DNA of 64,000 nucleotides from Selaginella moellendorffii (Eukaryota > Streptophyta > Lycopodiopsida > Selaginellales > Selaginellaceae). A model generated the notes under the pieces. It made no database searches, had not been told where the DNA came from, and saw only the letters and a program-made list of their open reading frames with translations. Positions 52,489 to 63,746 of this stretch are shown piece by piece; positions within the stretch are counted from its first letter, which is position 1; each line of letters begins with the position of its first letter. The DNA lies in NCBI RefSeq assembly GCF_000143415.4, contig NW_003314295.1, positions 372,001 to 436,000 on the forward strand. Reading direction: 5' to 3'. The position numbers were made by a program, and so were the translations under genes.

Positions 52489-52854
52489 ATGGTGGCGGTG
52501 GACGTTGAGCGGTATGTTGAGCTCAAGCGCATGATCGACGACTTGGCGATTGAGGCTGGTAACAATAGGAGCATCCGGGTGAAACAATACAATAGCTTCG
52601 ACTTCGCGGGCTATGATCACTGGGCCGAGACCAACAACAAGAGGGCGCTCAGGCCGGACTGCCATTACATGGAGGACGAGGTGGCGTTGGATCCTCCCCA
52701 TGCCGACCGGATCACGCGGATGGTGGCCGTGGCGCTCCAGCAAGAGGAGGAAGACAACAGGAGGCAACTGGCTAAGGAGGTGAACCACTTCACAAGGCAA
52801 CTGGCGTTTCAGCAACAACAAGCCGGGCCACCGAGCAAGAGAGCTCGCCACTGA
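52489..52854 (+). CDS. Conserved 121-aa segment (copy on plus strand next to NTPase copy 3), open
   Basis: Open, with NSFDFAGYDHW instead of DSFDFADYDHW. Its normal upstream E segment is reduced to about 60 bp because of the fusion at 52282, so any transcript context is lost. Confidence 0.55.
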   Translation: MVAVDVERYVELKRMIDDLAIEAGNNRSIRVKQYNSFDFAGYDHWAETNNKRALRPDCHYMEDEVALDPPHADRITRMVAVALQQEEEDNRRQLAKEVNHFTRQLAFQQQQAGPPSKRARH

Positions 52855-53160
52855 TCGTTGAATCATCCCCTGGAGGGATGATCGAAAACAATCTTGTATC
52901 ACAAGCTCCAACAAACGTGTGAGCAAAGCAAGCTCCTACCAAGGAGGACAAACTTTTGTTGTTTGTACTTCATATATCTGGCAATGAAGAGATCTTTCCA
53001 GTTCTATGAGCTTTAGTGGCGTTCCATCTCCAGAATATGGCTGTGAGTCCCTTCCTTTAGCTAATAAGCCCTAGCTAGAGCTACATTACGAGCGAAGGAG
53101 TTATTAGCTGCCAGGGTATGCCGTATTATTGGTGCAAAGATAATGTGTACAAGTGCTCCA
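52855..53160 (+). repeat. Decayed 3' flank and short-ORF start
   Basis: It matches 7622-7935 with several small deletions and ends at gtgctccagt, beyond which module homology stops. Confidence 0.6.
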
Positions 53161-54044
53161 GTAACATTAATACTCAATTCACAACTACACAAAAGCATTA
53201 GAATGACGTGTTTTTCCAACCAAAATTTTGTGTTTGCTGGAAATTTAAGTTGTAATTTTAACCTACTTGCTATCAACTTAAATGTTAGTAGCAAATTGGC
53301 TTTAGTTACAAATTTTAAATTGCAATGTCTGATAGCATTCATAGTTACTCAGATTTAAGTTGGAAATTATAGTTGTTCTTTACAACTAAAATAGAAATCA
53401 TAACTTTTACATATTCTTTAAAATTAGATAAGCTCATATATGTTGCTAATTAGAGTTGCAATTTACAATTTTTAACATGCAACTAAAATGTAAGTTCTTA
53501 AGGTTTGTAGTTGCAAAATTTTTAGTCACAAATTTCAATAATATTTAGTTTATGCTTTTTGTTTAGAATTTAGGAATGAAAGTTGCATGTTGGTATTTAA
53601 GATGTAGAGGAAATCAAATTTGCCTCATACAAATTATCATAGATTATATTCATCTTTATGGTAGACATCCTTCAGCACGCATGATTTCTAATAAAAGATA
53701 TTCAAGGGATTAGATTATGCAGATCTACTACTTCAGCAAAATAAAATTTTTAAAATTGGTGAAATTTTTGTTAATAGAGGTGGCAATGACAATATTAAGG
53801 ATGAGATTATTTTTCAGAATGGTTACATGGATATGAAGATAATTTATTACCTATTTATGAAGGGGCTAGTGCTTCTATTTTGTCAGCTTGTTTAAGTTAT
53901 TCCTAAAATATCAAACCAAGCAACAGATTATTTTGTAACCTAATTAATTTTTATTTATTATTTAGTATTAAATTTTTCATTATTTGGATGAAGGCTCTTC
54001 AAACAAATATTACCTACAAATATAGTTTATATATGAAGTAGTTC
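53161..54044. other. AT-rich DNA with a possible DNA-transposon scrap
   Basis: No intact gene. Around 53.83-53.93 kb the plus strand reads GYEDNLLPIYEGASASILSA, resembling a stretch seen in CACTA-type TNP2 transposase relatives (LYEGA...SxLSA). The match is short and eye-read only. Confidence 0.25.
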
Positions 54045-56137
54045 AAGTATGTATGAACCATGTAGATATGCATAAAATTTCTCGAAACCCCAAACTGCTG
54101 CTAAATAATCTTTCTCCGTCGTGGAGTAGTTCACCTTTGCTGGTTGTAATGTACAGCTTATAGATGCAATGGGATGATGTTGACCAGGCACACTCGGGCT
54201 TTCTTGCATCAACACACCTCCAAGACCAATATCATAAGCATCTACGCACAAAATAAAAGGTCAAGTGTAGTCAGGATATGCCAAAACCGGAGGAGTCATC
54301 AACAATTCTTTGAGATCCACAAACGCCCGCTCACAATCTGAAGACCAAATGAAAAATGACGTTGATGACTTCAGCAACGCTTGCAACGGTGCAATGCGAT
54401 CAGAAAGATGATTCACAAAACAATCGAAATACTGCACCTTGCCCAAGAAGCGCTGCACATCATTCACACACTTCGGAGTAGAGAACTTTAGAACAGCCAC
54501 AAGTTTGTCAGGATCAACTTGCAAACCCTCATGAGAAATACGATACCCAAGATAAATCGTGTTCTTGGACCTAAACACGCATTTCAACCGCTTCAACTTT
54601 AAACTAACATTCCGTAGTTAATCCAACACTTTACACACATCACGAATGTGCTCCTCCTACGTCCCCTCCGAGTGAATCAAGACATCATCAATGAAGTCAA
54701 CAATCACCTCTAGCATATCACAAAGAATTTCATCCATCATCCGCTGGAAAGTTGTTGAAGCATTGTTCAAAGCAAACGGCATCACTAAGAACTCATACAA
54801 ACCAAATGGTGTACGAAAACCAGTCTTAGGAATATCTTCTTCGGCCATCGGTACTTGCCAGTACCCAGAAGCAAGATCTAGCTTGGTGAGCTAACGACTT
54901 CACCCCAGACGATCCAAGAGATCAGCAGTGTGAGGAAGAGGGTACACATCTGGGATCGTCACTTCATTTCATGGACGATAGTGGATGCAGAAACGAATAC
55001 TCCCATCAGGCTTCGTCACAAGATGAGGTTCATATGCCCAAAGACTCCGCGACTTCTAAATAACACCCTTCTCCAACATCTCCTTGACGTTTACACGTCC
55101 TTGGGTGACCGACGACAAACAGGAACCTTAATTGGATGAGCATCCCCGGTTGAAATCGGATGACGTGTGGCAATCTTGGCCCCAGACGATAGGTCAAATT
55201 CAAAGAGATCAGAATACTCCTTCATAAGTCAGTCAACCACTGCAACACAAAGACTGTCGGAGGGATTGAAAAAGGGAAGAGTAGAACAAGATAAAAACAT
55301 AGGAGAAAAGAATGGAGGAATAAAAGTAATGAAAGCAAAAGTATAAGTAAAGGGACAAAAAGGTACAGAAGTGAGAGGAATGGATAAAACATAAAGAAGT
55401 ATGAGATAAGGGGGAGAAGCCTCAAAGTCAGACTTGGCATGATTGCATTGCAACCAATCTATACCAAGAATGAGGTCAAAAACTTGACTTGGCACCACTC
55501 GTAATGACTACAACTCAAGCTCGAGACACACACAACCAGGTTTGCCTCATCCCATGCACATGCATGTGTATGGCCGTTGCCATAAAGAATGAAAACTAGT
55601 TTCGCTGCACGACGCAAGTGTAGACGGCAACGTGTGGTAACAGGTCGAGCAATAGAAGATAAACTCGAACCTATATCAACTAATACGGAGAGAATAATAG
55701 AAGACCTCTTGTTATAAAAACAAGTTTGGAAAGTAAACACTGGATGAACTGGTGCCGAGCAAACCCCTTAATGATACTCCCGAAAGAAAGATGAAGGGGT
55801 CATTAACTTATTCGCGCAAAGTCCCTCAATTACTCACGCGACTCCTTATTTCCCGAATGCATCTCAGTGTTCAAACCTTCAACTGCAGCAGCACTAACAG
55901 GATGTTGCTGACGCCAAGGTCTCCACCTAGGAAATGGAGGTCGCCAATCCAGAAAATGCTGACAGCGCTAATAAGTATGACCAACTTCATCACACACCTA
56001 GTAGTGAATATCACGGCCATGACCACGTCCTCGCCCTTGTCCTTAGACTCGAGCAATAACAGCATCAACCTCCATTAAAACAGGACCATCATCCATAGGA
56101 AGGGGAGTTGAAGGACGGGTAGCGAGAAGTGGAAGAG
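54045..56137 (-). mobile_element. Ty3/gypsy fragment (gag end to RNase H), no LTRs
   Basis: Minus-strand order: gag end and zinc knuckle region (56.1-55.9 kb), protease (55.74-55.46 kb, DIGSS in place of DTGSS), RT (55.2-54.3 kb, FIDD near 54.69 kb), RNase H start (54.25-54.03 kb, VDAYD). Neither LTR is present: the left end meets AT-rich DNA and the right end is fused to the PPR segment at gacatggcag. Many stops. Confidence 0.88.
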
Positions 56138-56145
56138 GTGACATG

Positions 56146-57653
56146 GCAGAAAGAAAAGGAGCTTAAGTTCCTTTGGTTGGAGCTGGATAGCTTTGGGAAG
56201 GAAGATTTACTTCCTCTTCTAGAAGGGAACAAGCACACAGTCATGCACGACGAAGTTTTCAAAATGAGGCATGCACGAAACTTCACCTGGAACATTACAC
56301 TACTGCAAATCCCCTCTCGAACTTGTTTTCCTGGTGCCACTTAAGGAGCTCTTGGAACAAATCCGAGAATGGCCCCATTGCGTTCCTATCTCCGGAATAT
56401 CCTCCTTCAGGCATATGCCCAGAGGGGGTCTTCGACAGGATGCCGTCCAAGGACGTGGTCGCGTGGACGGCTATGGTGAATGCCTATGCCGAGAACGGCG
56501 TTGTGGACCTCGTGCAATGTATGTTCGAGAATAGGCCCGTGAGGAACGTGGTGTCGTGGAACTCCATGCGTTTTGCATATGCCCAAAGCGGGTATTGCAG
56601 TCAAGACATGGAGCTCCTTCATATCATGCCTGCTCACAACGAGTACACGTGGAATGTTATGATTCCTTGCTACGCTCTTAGTGGAAAAACGGGCAAGGCT
56701 ATGGTTGTGTTCCCGTCGGCGCAAGAATGCTATGGTGAAAGATCCCTTTGACGCAATGCCTGCTCGCAATATTGTGTCGTGGAAGAAGCTCGATTTAAGC
56801 TCAATCACCTGGAGCGTGATGCTTCAAGCATTTGCAGGGTTTGGGCATGTACAAGATGGCGAGAGTTTGTTTCAGATCATGCGAGAAACCTCACTCGGCG
56901 ATCCCAGTTGCTTGTCAGCGTGGACCAACATGATTGTTTTATAAGATTGACAAAGCTCGAGCAGTGTTTGATGCTTTGGCGTGCCTGGACAAGGTCTCCT
57001 GGAACACCATGCTCGCTCACCTGACGTCCACCACTGCAAATATTTCTTTGAGCAAATGCCCGGCCACAACCTGGTGTCTTACAACACTGTCTTGTCCTCG
57101 GTGGTCAGCTGCAGATTATCCGAGAAAGCAGTGAAAATCTTCGTCGAAATGCTAGAGATAACATACAGTGTGATGATGCAAGCTTATGCACAGGAAGGCC
57201 AGCTTGCGAGTGCCAGGGACATCTAGGAGACAATGCCGGATCGCAACTCAGTGGCTCTCATCACCGTGATCTTGGCACTCGCACAGCCCAATCCCCAAGA
57301 ACAGCCTGGAGCTCGATCATCCCGGCCTATGTGCAGAACGGACGCGTGACTGGATCGCTTTCGAGAGATGATCTTGCTGTCTTTCAAGCCAGACGAGACC
57401 ATCTTCACGAGAAATCTAGCAGCGGCAGCGAGCCAGCTCGAGCAGTGTTGCCGAGATTTTTTGTCCATGATCGCAAACTTTGGGATCTCTCCCAGGATCG
57501 AGCATTATGATTGACACAATAGGGCAACCTGGTCAGCTGGAGCAATCCATGCCATTTGTTCCACAGCCGGGCTTGTGGATGATTCTTCTGGGCTCGAAAT
57601 GCAAAGGTTGTGGAAATGTCGGCTGGAAAATCGGGATAATGCCAGGTTGACAA
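56146..57653 (+). pseudogene. PPR-repeat protein remnant (copy 2)
   Basis: Collinear with copy 1 (4314-5897), sharing its left breakpoint and most lesions. It has its own deletions (the ILPRNLQ stretch near 56.30 kb and about 65 bp after VVFPS near 56.72 kb) and a GIDTIG-like change near the end. It keeps ASARDI-TAG where copy 1 has lost 9 bp. A shared RNA-binding ancestry is clear; a product is not. Confidence 0.88.
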
Positions 57654-58213
57654 CCAACAATCCTAGTCATCCCGGAGATGCGGGTGTTGTGCCATGTAAG
57701 CTGAAAACCTATCCCACCAGCCAAGGCGCAATAGAGGAACACTGGTATAAAAGAAATGGAGTGGGAGGTATGGTTAATCCGGGAGAGCCTGAAAGGGCGC
57801 TTGCATCCCTCGGGTTGCTTAGTAAATGGGGTCGCTGACCCTTGACCACTTGGCCCCCCTCGTCGGTGACCCAGTAGTGCTAAGTCGGTATGGTCAACTC
57901 CACCGTGACCTACCGGATAGCGCTTGGTACCCAGGGCGCCCAAGGAGGCCCGATATCTTTTGCAAACATTTCTTTGATCTTCCTTTGTGGAATTTCTTGG
58001 TGCGCCAGGCCTTGAAGTAAATTTTTTCACTCATTTGAGAGAAACGAATGTTTGCGGCATCAGGCGGTTCTCAATTTCGCAAGACCATCAAAGCTCAACC
58101 TAATGCGTTATGTAGATGATGCTTCTCTCTCTTTCTTTTTCCCGAACAAGCAAGGATGGCACTTTCAAGTGCCTGAGAAAGGATAGAGAATTGTGCTCCA
58201 AACACGTTACACT
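57654..58213. other. PPR 3' flank plus RYVDDASLSFFFP fragment (second copy)
   Basis: Matches 5898-6455. It ends at caaacacgttacactt, where it joins the 3' flank of the 121-aa segment (gttctaacaaacttgtg). Confidence 0.7.
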
Positions 58214-58815
58214 TGTTCTAACAAACTTGTGAACAAAGCAAGCTCCTGCGAAGGATCAAAAACTTTTGTTGTTTGTACTTCATATACCTGGCAATGAAGA
58301 GATCTTTCCAGTTCTATGAGCTTTAGTGGCGTTCCATCTCGCGGAATATGGTCGTGAGTCATTTGGGTCTTCCTTTAGCTAATAAGCCCTAGCTAGAGCT
58401 ACATTACGAGTGAAGGAAACGTATTGGTGCAAAGAAAATGTGTACAAGTGCTCCAGTGGTGCCTGATCAAGAACATCAATACTCAAAGTCTATATTGATC
58501 AATTCAACCTCTAAGGAAAAAACGTTTGTTTTGTTTTTTGGAAAAAAACAATGCGCCTACTCCCTCTTCTCAACTTTGTGATTGAGGACAATGGCTTTTC
58601 AATGGTTCTTCTTTTCTCCTTTTCCTTGTTTCTCATCGAATGCTTGTGTTCTTGCTCCCGCTTCACCACTGCCCTTGCAAGTGAAAAACAACCAAACTAC
58701 TGAAGTAACTGCTCTGTGCATCATGTTTTCTTCGAATCTAAGTACTATTCTTACGGTCTCTCTGGTTCCACTTCCGAGAACAAACATGAATTTAGAGACG
58801 AGTCATTTAAAATGA
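58214..58815 (+). other. Short-ORF region of the last module
   Basis: Closest to the 24.48-25.09 kb region, including the loss of ATG and of the VAALLAARVC part. The alternate 77-residue frame (58582-58815) is open. Confidence 0.45.
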
Positions 58816-58881
58816 GATGGAAGTACTTTTAATAACAGATTAAGGAAATGGAGACTTTTGAGCAACAGGATTTTACCATGT

Positions 58882-59047
58882 GATTCAGCTGCAGGGTTTG
58901 CTCGAGGTGATGGCAAACTCCAGTGTTGCAAATCTCACACTTGCTGCCTTTGGCACTTGTGGCAGTAGTCCTGGCACACCTGGTCGCTTGGAGGTGCACA
59001 GGAAGTGCCCCTCCACACATATCCCCGCCATAGCCAGGCTCTCCTTG
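58882..59047 (-). pseudogene. Cys-rich peptide gene scrap, subfamily 1 (last module)
   Basis: Like the module-3 copy but with CQDYCHKC instead of CRDYCQKC in the middle frame; cysteine codons remain intact there. Confidence 0.5.
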
Positions 59048-59286
59048 TTGACCACTCCAGGGTGACGACCAAGTCCATGAGGTGAGTTTGGCCATTTTGG
59101 AGAGTATATATTCCATTTCCCACTAAGGCTGTGGGTGGTAATGTTTTTCACAGGGTTAGTAGCCTCACAAACTGTCGTTGATTTCTTCGAACATGGCATG
59201 GTTTAGACGAAATGGAGACATCGCTTTTTTTCGTCCAAGAGGAGAAACGAAGAACAAACAACATGGTACGTACCTGAGGAAAATGT

Positions 59287-59476
59287 CTGAGAAGACGAGG
59301 TCGGCAGCCGAGTCCGAGGAGCTCACGGGAGCAAGCTCGAGCGCATGACTAGGAGCCTGCTGGGCTCGCCCGGAGCGATCGTGCAGGGCAGCTTCGATGG
59401 ATCGCTCAAGGCTAAAGCATCTGAAGAAGAGCTGAAGAAGATCCTCCGCCTGGCATTTCACTATGATGCCTTCTAG
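59287..59476 (+). pseudogene. B3-gene C-terminal domain, broken copy (last module)
   Basis: Loses the MIKNKK codons and about 25 bp after EEL, shifting the frame. The rest (MTRSLLGSPGAIVQG, EEELKKIL) is readable in another frame. Confidence 0.6.
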
Positions 59477-59537
59477 TGGAAAACTGATAAGAACTGATGT
59501 CTTGAGATGTATTTTAACTTAGAAATGTATTTTCCTT

Positions 59538-59708
59538 TTACACAACAACTATTGGAGCAATCAATTTCACTGAACGAAGAAATCTTGGTTTTGGTGGTGG
59601 CAACTGTGATGGCGAGTCCTTGTCCTCGCTAGATTTTCTTTTTGACTCTTTGGGACAACTTTTGGACGTGCTAGCCTCCACTGGATTGATCACAAACAAG
59701 CTCCCCAT
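59538..59708 (-). CDS. Small conserved ORF, 56 aa (last module)
   Basis: Open from MGSLFVINPVEAS to LIAPIVVV, with the 12-bp insert (KESKRKSSEDKD). A TATA-like box lies near 59764. It differs from the 52-aa copies by substitutions and one whole-codon indel only. Confidence 0.45.
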   Translation of the reverse strand: MGSLFVINPVEASTSKSCPKESKRKSSEDKDSPSQLPPPKPRFLRSVKLIAPIVVV

Positions 59709-59779
59709 TGCACTACTTGTCGATGGTATACAAACTGAAAAGGGTTGAGACAAAAGGGAGGCATATATAGCTTTTAGTA

Positions 59780-60426
59780 CGAATATTCTTTATTTTATTC
59801 TGGTCTAAGCTGTTTTGCGTTACTTATAATTTACGGTCATACCTTGTATGTCTTAAGAAAAAAATTTATAATAATAAAAAAATAAAGAGAAATGAAAAAT
59901 ATATTATGATTTAATATTTGAGCTTTTATCCTCATTGAAATGCCACATCCACTTGCATGGTTTCCTAGCTTTTTATAATGCCTAGAACCTTTGGAGTGAT
60001 ATAGCAAGCTAAAGTAAAGATAAATCTTTTGATTAGGAATATCTTGAATTGTTTGGCCATGAGGTATAAAATCCTAACTTCCCTTCTAACATTATAGGTA
60101 TTAATATAAACTTACTTCAAGGATTATTAGTATTAAAAATATTAGTTAGGATTTTAATAATTGACAGAAAAAACAAATATAAGTTTAAACAAGAAAAATA
60201 TAAGAGAAATGTTACTTACAATGCTTACAGAAATATGGCAATGAATATGTGATTTCACATGGGAGCATTATATATTTACACATGTGCAAATTTATTTTTT
60301 TGTTTTGAGTTGCATGCAAAAATATTATGCATTCAATCACTTTTCAATTGCTATATAACCAATTAAAATGCCATTGTGTTGTCATGAGATATGTTATATA
60401 TGCATGGGGCATAACAACTCATATTA
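59780..60426. other. AT-rich spacer, left part (last module)
   Basis: No gene seen. It contains an inverted 37-bp piece (59971-60007) and the empty gypsy site at 60164-60167, and is interrupted by a solo LTR. Confidence 0.7.
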
Positions 60427-60432
60427 CCATAT

Positions 60433-61542
60433 TGTTGCGAATTTGATTTTGAGTATCGAAAGATATTTGTCGACCAGTCCTTACGGGCACTTTTTCCTTA
60501 CTGCCCGACAGTGGTATTGATGATCCCTTTTATAGTTTCCACTCAAGCTAATTGAGAAACTGGTCATCGTGTGTGCACTTGATTAGATAAGCATAAGGAC
60601 AGAATTCCTACATACTATTTGTCAAGCATATTTAATCTGGTTAGAGAAACTCATTCGTTGATTTGCACTTGCTAGTGTTGGGAACCCCCATGATATTGAG
60701 ACTAGTCCCTCAATATCACTAGATGATAGCTTACTGTGTTTGCCAAACACCCTCGCTATCATGCCCTTTGTGTTAGTCTCATTTCGGTCCCAAATGCTAA
60801 TTATGAAAAATATCTAGATTTGCTCATTTGGCATATTTACGGAATGTAAAGATTGGTCTGAACACAATGGTGTTTGTCCCGTGTCCAAATTCACAATTTA
60901 ACGCCATTCCATATTTAGTAAGTTTCAAACTTGTCCCAAAGACTAATTCTTGGTACTAAGGGAGGCTTGGGGTGAAAGCCCAAAGCGTGTGTCCTTCAAG
61001 GGGGGGGGGGGGTTCCAAATGTATAGTAGGGATAATGGGTAGGTCAGACATGCCTGACTAACCTAAGGCATAATTTAGCTCCTGCATGCATGTCTGTCTT
61101 TGTTCTGCGTCTGGCTTGGGTCTAAGCTCAAGTTTCATTCTATGCTAGCTGATGGAGTACCCATGTCCTCACGTTAGACCACCGGTATGCCAAAATAGCA
61201 CCAAACTCCGTTTAACTATGTTTTGCATGCTGGTTTTGGCATTGGGATGCTGGTTGCTCTAGGACTATACCAAGTCGCTCCGGGCTCCTGTCCCTTTGCT
61301 TCTTGGGCTATATGTTCGGGAATTGCTCTGTGGTTCGGTTCCATTGCTCCTAGGCTCCATGCTTGGGAGTTTGGCACCGTTCCTTCGTTCAGTGGCCCAC
61401 CATTGAACCTCGGGTTCCGCACCACTGTCCTTTGGACACGTGGCATGTGTCACATGGTATAAAGAGGGTTTAAGTTCCATTTCGTGGTGTTATCCTATGG
61501 TAAATCACTATAGGATAAAGGGTCAAAACCACGTGCGCTACA
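60433..61542 (+). mobile_element. Probable solo LTR, 1110 bp
   Basis: The ends TGTTGCG and CGCTACA form a near-perfect inverted repeat of TG...CA type, and ccatat flanks both sides (60427-60432 and 61543-61548). The spacers at 18.6 and 26.7 kb read through this position (ccatatacacat), proving insertion. A TATA box (tataaa, 61458) lies near the right end, which suggests plus orientation, and there is a run of Gs near 61.0 kb. No coding domains, so the internal part was presumably lost by LTR recombination. It is unrelated to the short-LTR gypsy family here. Confidence 0.8.
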
Positions 61543-61548
61543 CCATAT

Positions 61549-62530
61549 ACACATCATGCCATGTCATTTTAGACTATGATATCACTGTAATTTAGCAAAG
61601 GTTTTTTTTCTCATTCTTGTGAGTGCAAATTTAGGATGAGTTAATTGTGATCATTTCTCTCTTCTCATTTTTCTTAGTTATAATTCATTTTTCATGGTTA
61701 TGGCTTATTTCTCACAACTATAACTTATTTCTTGTAGTTGTGGCTTATTTCTTAGAATTTAGAGGTGTTATGCACCTTAATCTATTTATTGCACCTATTT
61801 ATTGGTGTAGTGGCAAGTTTGATCAATTGAAGTGTGGTGGTAACTGTAATTAATTGAAGCACAATGATGAGCTCAATTAATTGGAATATCGAGGCAAAAC
61901 AATTCTTTAGTTTTTTTTCTCAATTTGTAGTTTTATTTAGCATTCACTCACGTAAAAATTTCTTCATTTCTTCATTTGTTACAAAACCATTAACTTACAA
62001 AGTATTTTTTATTACCTTTATTAAAAAGAGTGCTTAAAGAGCCTATAATATTTTAAAATTTGGCTTGCACATTTGAAAAACATCACCTAAAAACCTAACC
62101 CTGTTGACATGTAAAAACAAAATCTAATGTGGGATGCAAAAAATTATATATATGGCATTATTTTATGAGTCACACATATGTGTTACAATAATTTAAACAC
62201 ACATGTGTTTTATTTTCATATATTGCAAATGTGAAAGATTTTTTACCAGGTTATCTACCCTAGGTACATCAGAATTTAATAGCGTAAATACATTAAATGA
62301 AAATATATTAAAACTTAAACATGATAATTTAAAAACAATTAACTAAAACTTTAGAAATAATATAGTAAATTGTTATTAAATCATTCATTTCATCTTCTCT
62401 TCTAATAAAAAAGTATGCTTTAAATTTTTATAAAACATTCTTTAACATGCTCAGATAATAATAATTATTTAACTTTTATTCAAATTCTTGAAGCGGCAAA
62501 TAGATCATTTTCAAGTTTTGGATCAAATTT
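61549..62530. other. AT-rich spacer, right part (last module)
   Basis: No gene seen. The minisatellite is shortened (61.80-61.90 kb) and one arm of the hairpin near 62.26 kb is deleted. Confidence 0.7.
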
Positions 62531-62538
62531 CATCCACT

Positions 62539-63746
62539 CTAGAAGGGAGTGGCATCGTAGAGAGGAAATGCCAGGTTGAGGATCTTCCTCAGCTCCTCCT
62601 TGGACACTTTAGCCTTGAGCGATCCAGTGGAGCTCCCCTCCACGATTGATCCAGGTGAGCCCAGCACACTCCTACACATGCGCTGGAGCTTGCTCCCCTG
62701 CATCTTGAAGCTCATCCCAAGCTCCTCGGACTCGGTTGCCGACCTCGTCTTTTTGAGCACCAGCGCCACCACTGGCTCGTGGCGCTGCTGCTGCCGCTCC
62801 TCCGCCGCCTCTTCTCCGCCTCCCATCCCTTCTGCCACTCCCTCCTCCTCCTCGCCCGCCACCTCCTGGTTGCACGACTGTGAGTTCTCCACCCATTCTC
62901 TCCTCAGGAGCCCCCTCGTCCTCTTGGGATTGCGCTCGAAGACGTCGTAGTCGTGGACGTCTCCTCCGGTGGCTACTCCGCCGAGTTCTTCGATCTCGAT
63001 CTCCAGCTCGTCTGGTTCTTTCTTTGGCGGGAGCAACACTATGTTGGCGGCGTTGGCGCGATCACTGGATTTGACCAGCTTGCGGCGCTTGAATATCTCG
63101 ACGCGGAACGTGATCATCTCGGAGGAGGAGTTCTCCTTTTGGAAGACGAGGACGTCTCCCTTGACGAGTTCGTGATGGACGCAGAAGGCTTTCCACCCGG
63201 CACCAATCACTGGCTGCATCGTCCAGTTCCATCTCATCCTCCATTGGTGACCACTCCGGTCGCGGACGATCACCTCGGCTCTCCCGTGCGGCATCATCTT
63301 CTTGCAGTAGTTCGAAGGAAGAGTCTGCAGAAAAAAAATAAAGAAGAAAAGAAAAACGATTAGCAAGTTCTTTGTGAAGATATCGAAGGGAAAAAAGACA
63401 AGGATAGCGAAACATAAACCTCGAGCTTGTTCTTCGCTTACCATAACGTATGTGCCGCTCACACAGCACTGGTTCAAGACTTTAATGGTGCTGCGACTCT
63501 TCTTTGCAAGATGTTGCTGGTACTCCTGCGCGGCTTGGAGCGCTTCGTGCGAACCTGGCAGCTCCTCGCGATTCCGCCGCTGCCGCTGCTGATTGGAGGG
63601 GATGTAACTCGACAGAGGACTGTCTTCCTCGTAAGAACCTGCGAAGATACGCTCGAACAAATATAAGAAACGAAGTGATGAGAGAAAAAAAAGCGAGAAG
63701 GAAAGCTCTGACCAGATGGATAAGCTTCGCCGCCGCTCGACTCCAT
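62539..63746 (-). CDS. B3-domain transcription factor, intact (3 exons, 338 aa)
   Basis: Exons are 63746-63713, 63638-63442 and 63324-62539; introns are 74 bp (ends in cttcgcag) and 117 bp (GTAAGC to CTGCAG). The start MESSGGEAYPSG is chosen because splicing intron 1 then gives a continuous frame (G-SYEEDSPL), and because the only length difference from the sister copy nearby falls inside that intron. Residues 61-157 are a B3 DNA-binding domain (GWKAFCVHHELVKGDVLVFQ), closest in style to REM-like plant B3 proteins. Then follow a basic patch (155-167), an acidic stretch (230-256), and a conserved C-terminal domain (268-338, SEELG...LGSPGSIVEG...KEELRKILNLAF) that recurs alone elsewhere here. 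Expected nuclear. The best candidate functional gene in the window. Confidence 0.85.

Noticed and set aside
60996-61012. Run of Gs as a possible quadruplex or assembly gap marker
   Set aside because: A simple homopolymer of this length is common in LTRs and there is no further structure around it.
61216-61480. ORFs on both strands inside the 1.1-kb solo LTR
   Set aside because: They are short, overlap each other, show no motif and lie within an LTR next to its TATA box.
62672-62896. Gly/Arg-rich 74-aa minus-strand ORF inside the B3 gene (also at 28023-28247)
   Set aside because: It is an alternate frame of the acidic Glu/Gly-rich region of the B3 protein.
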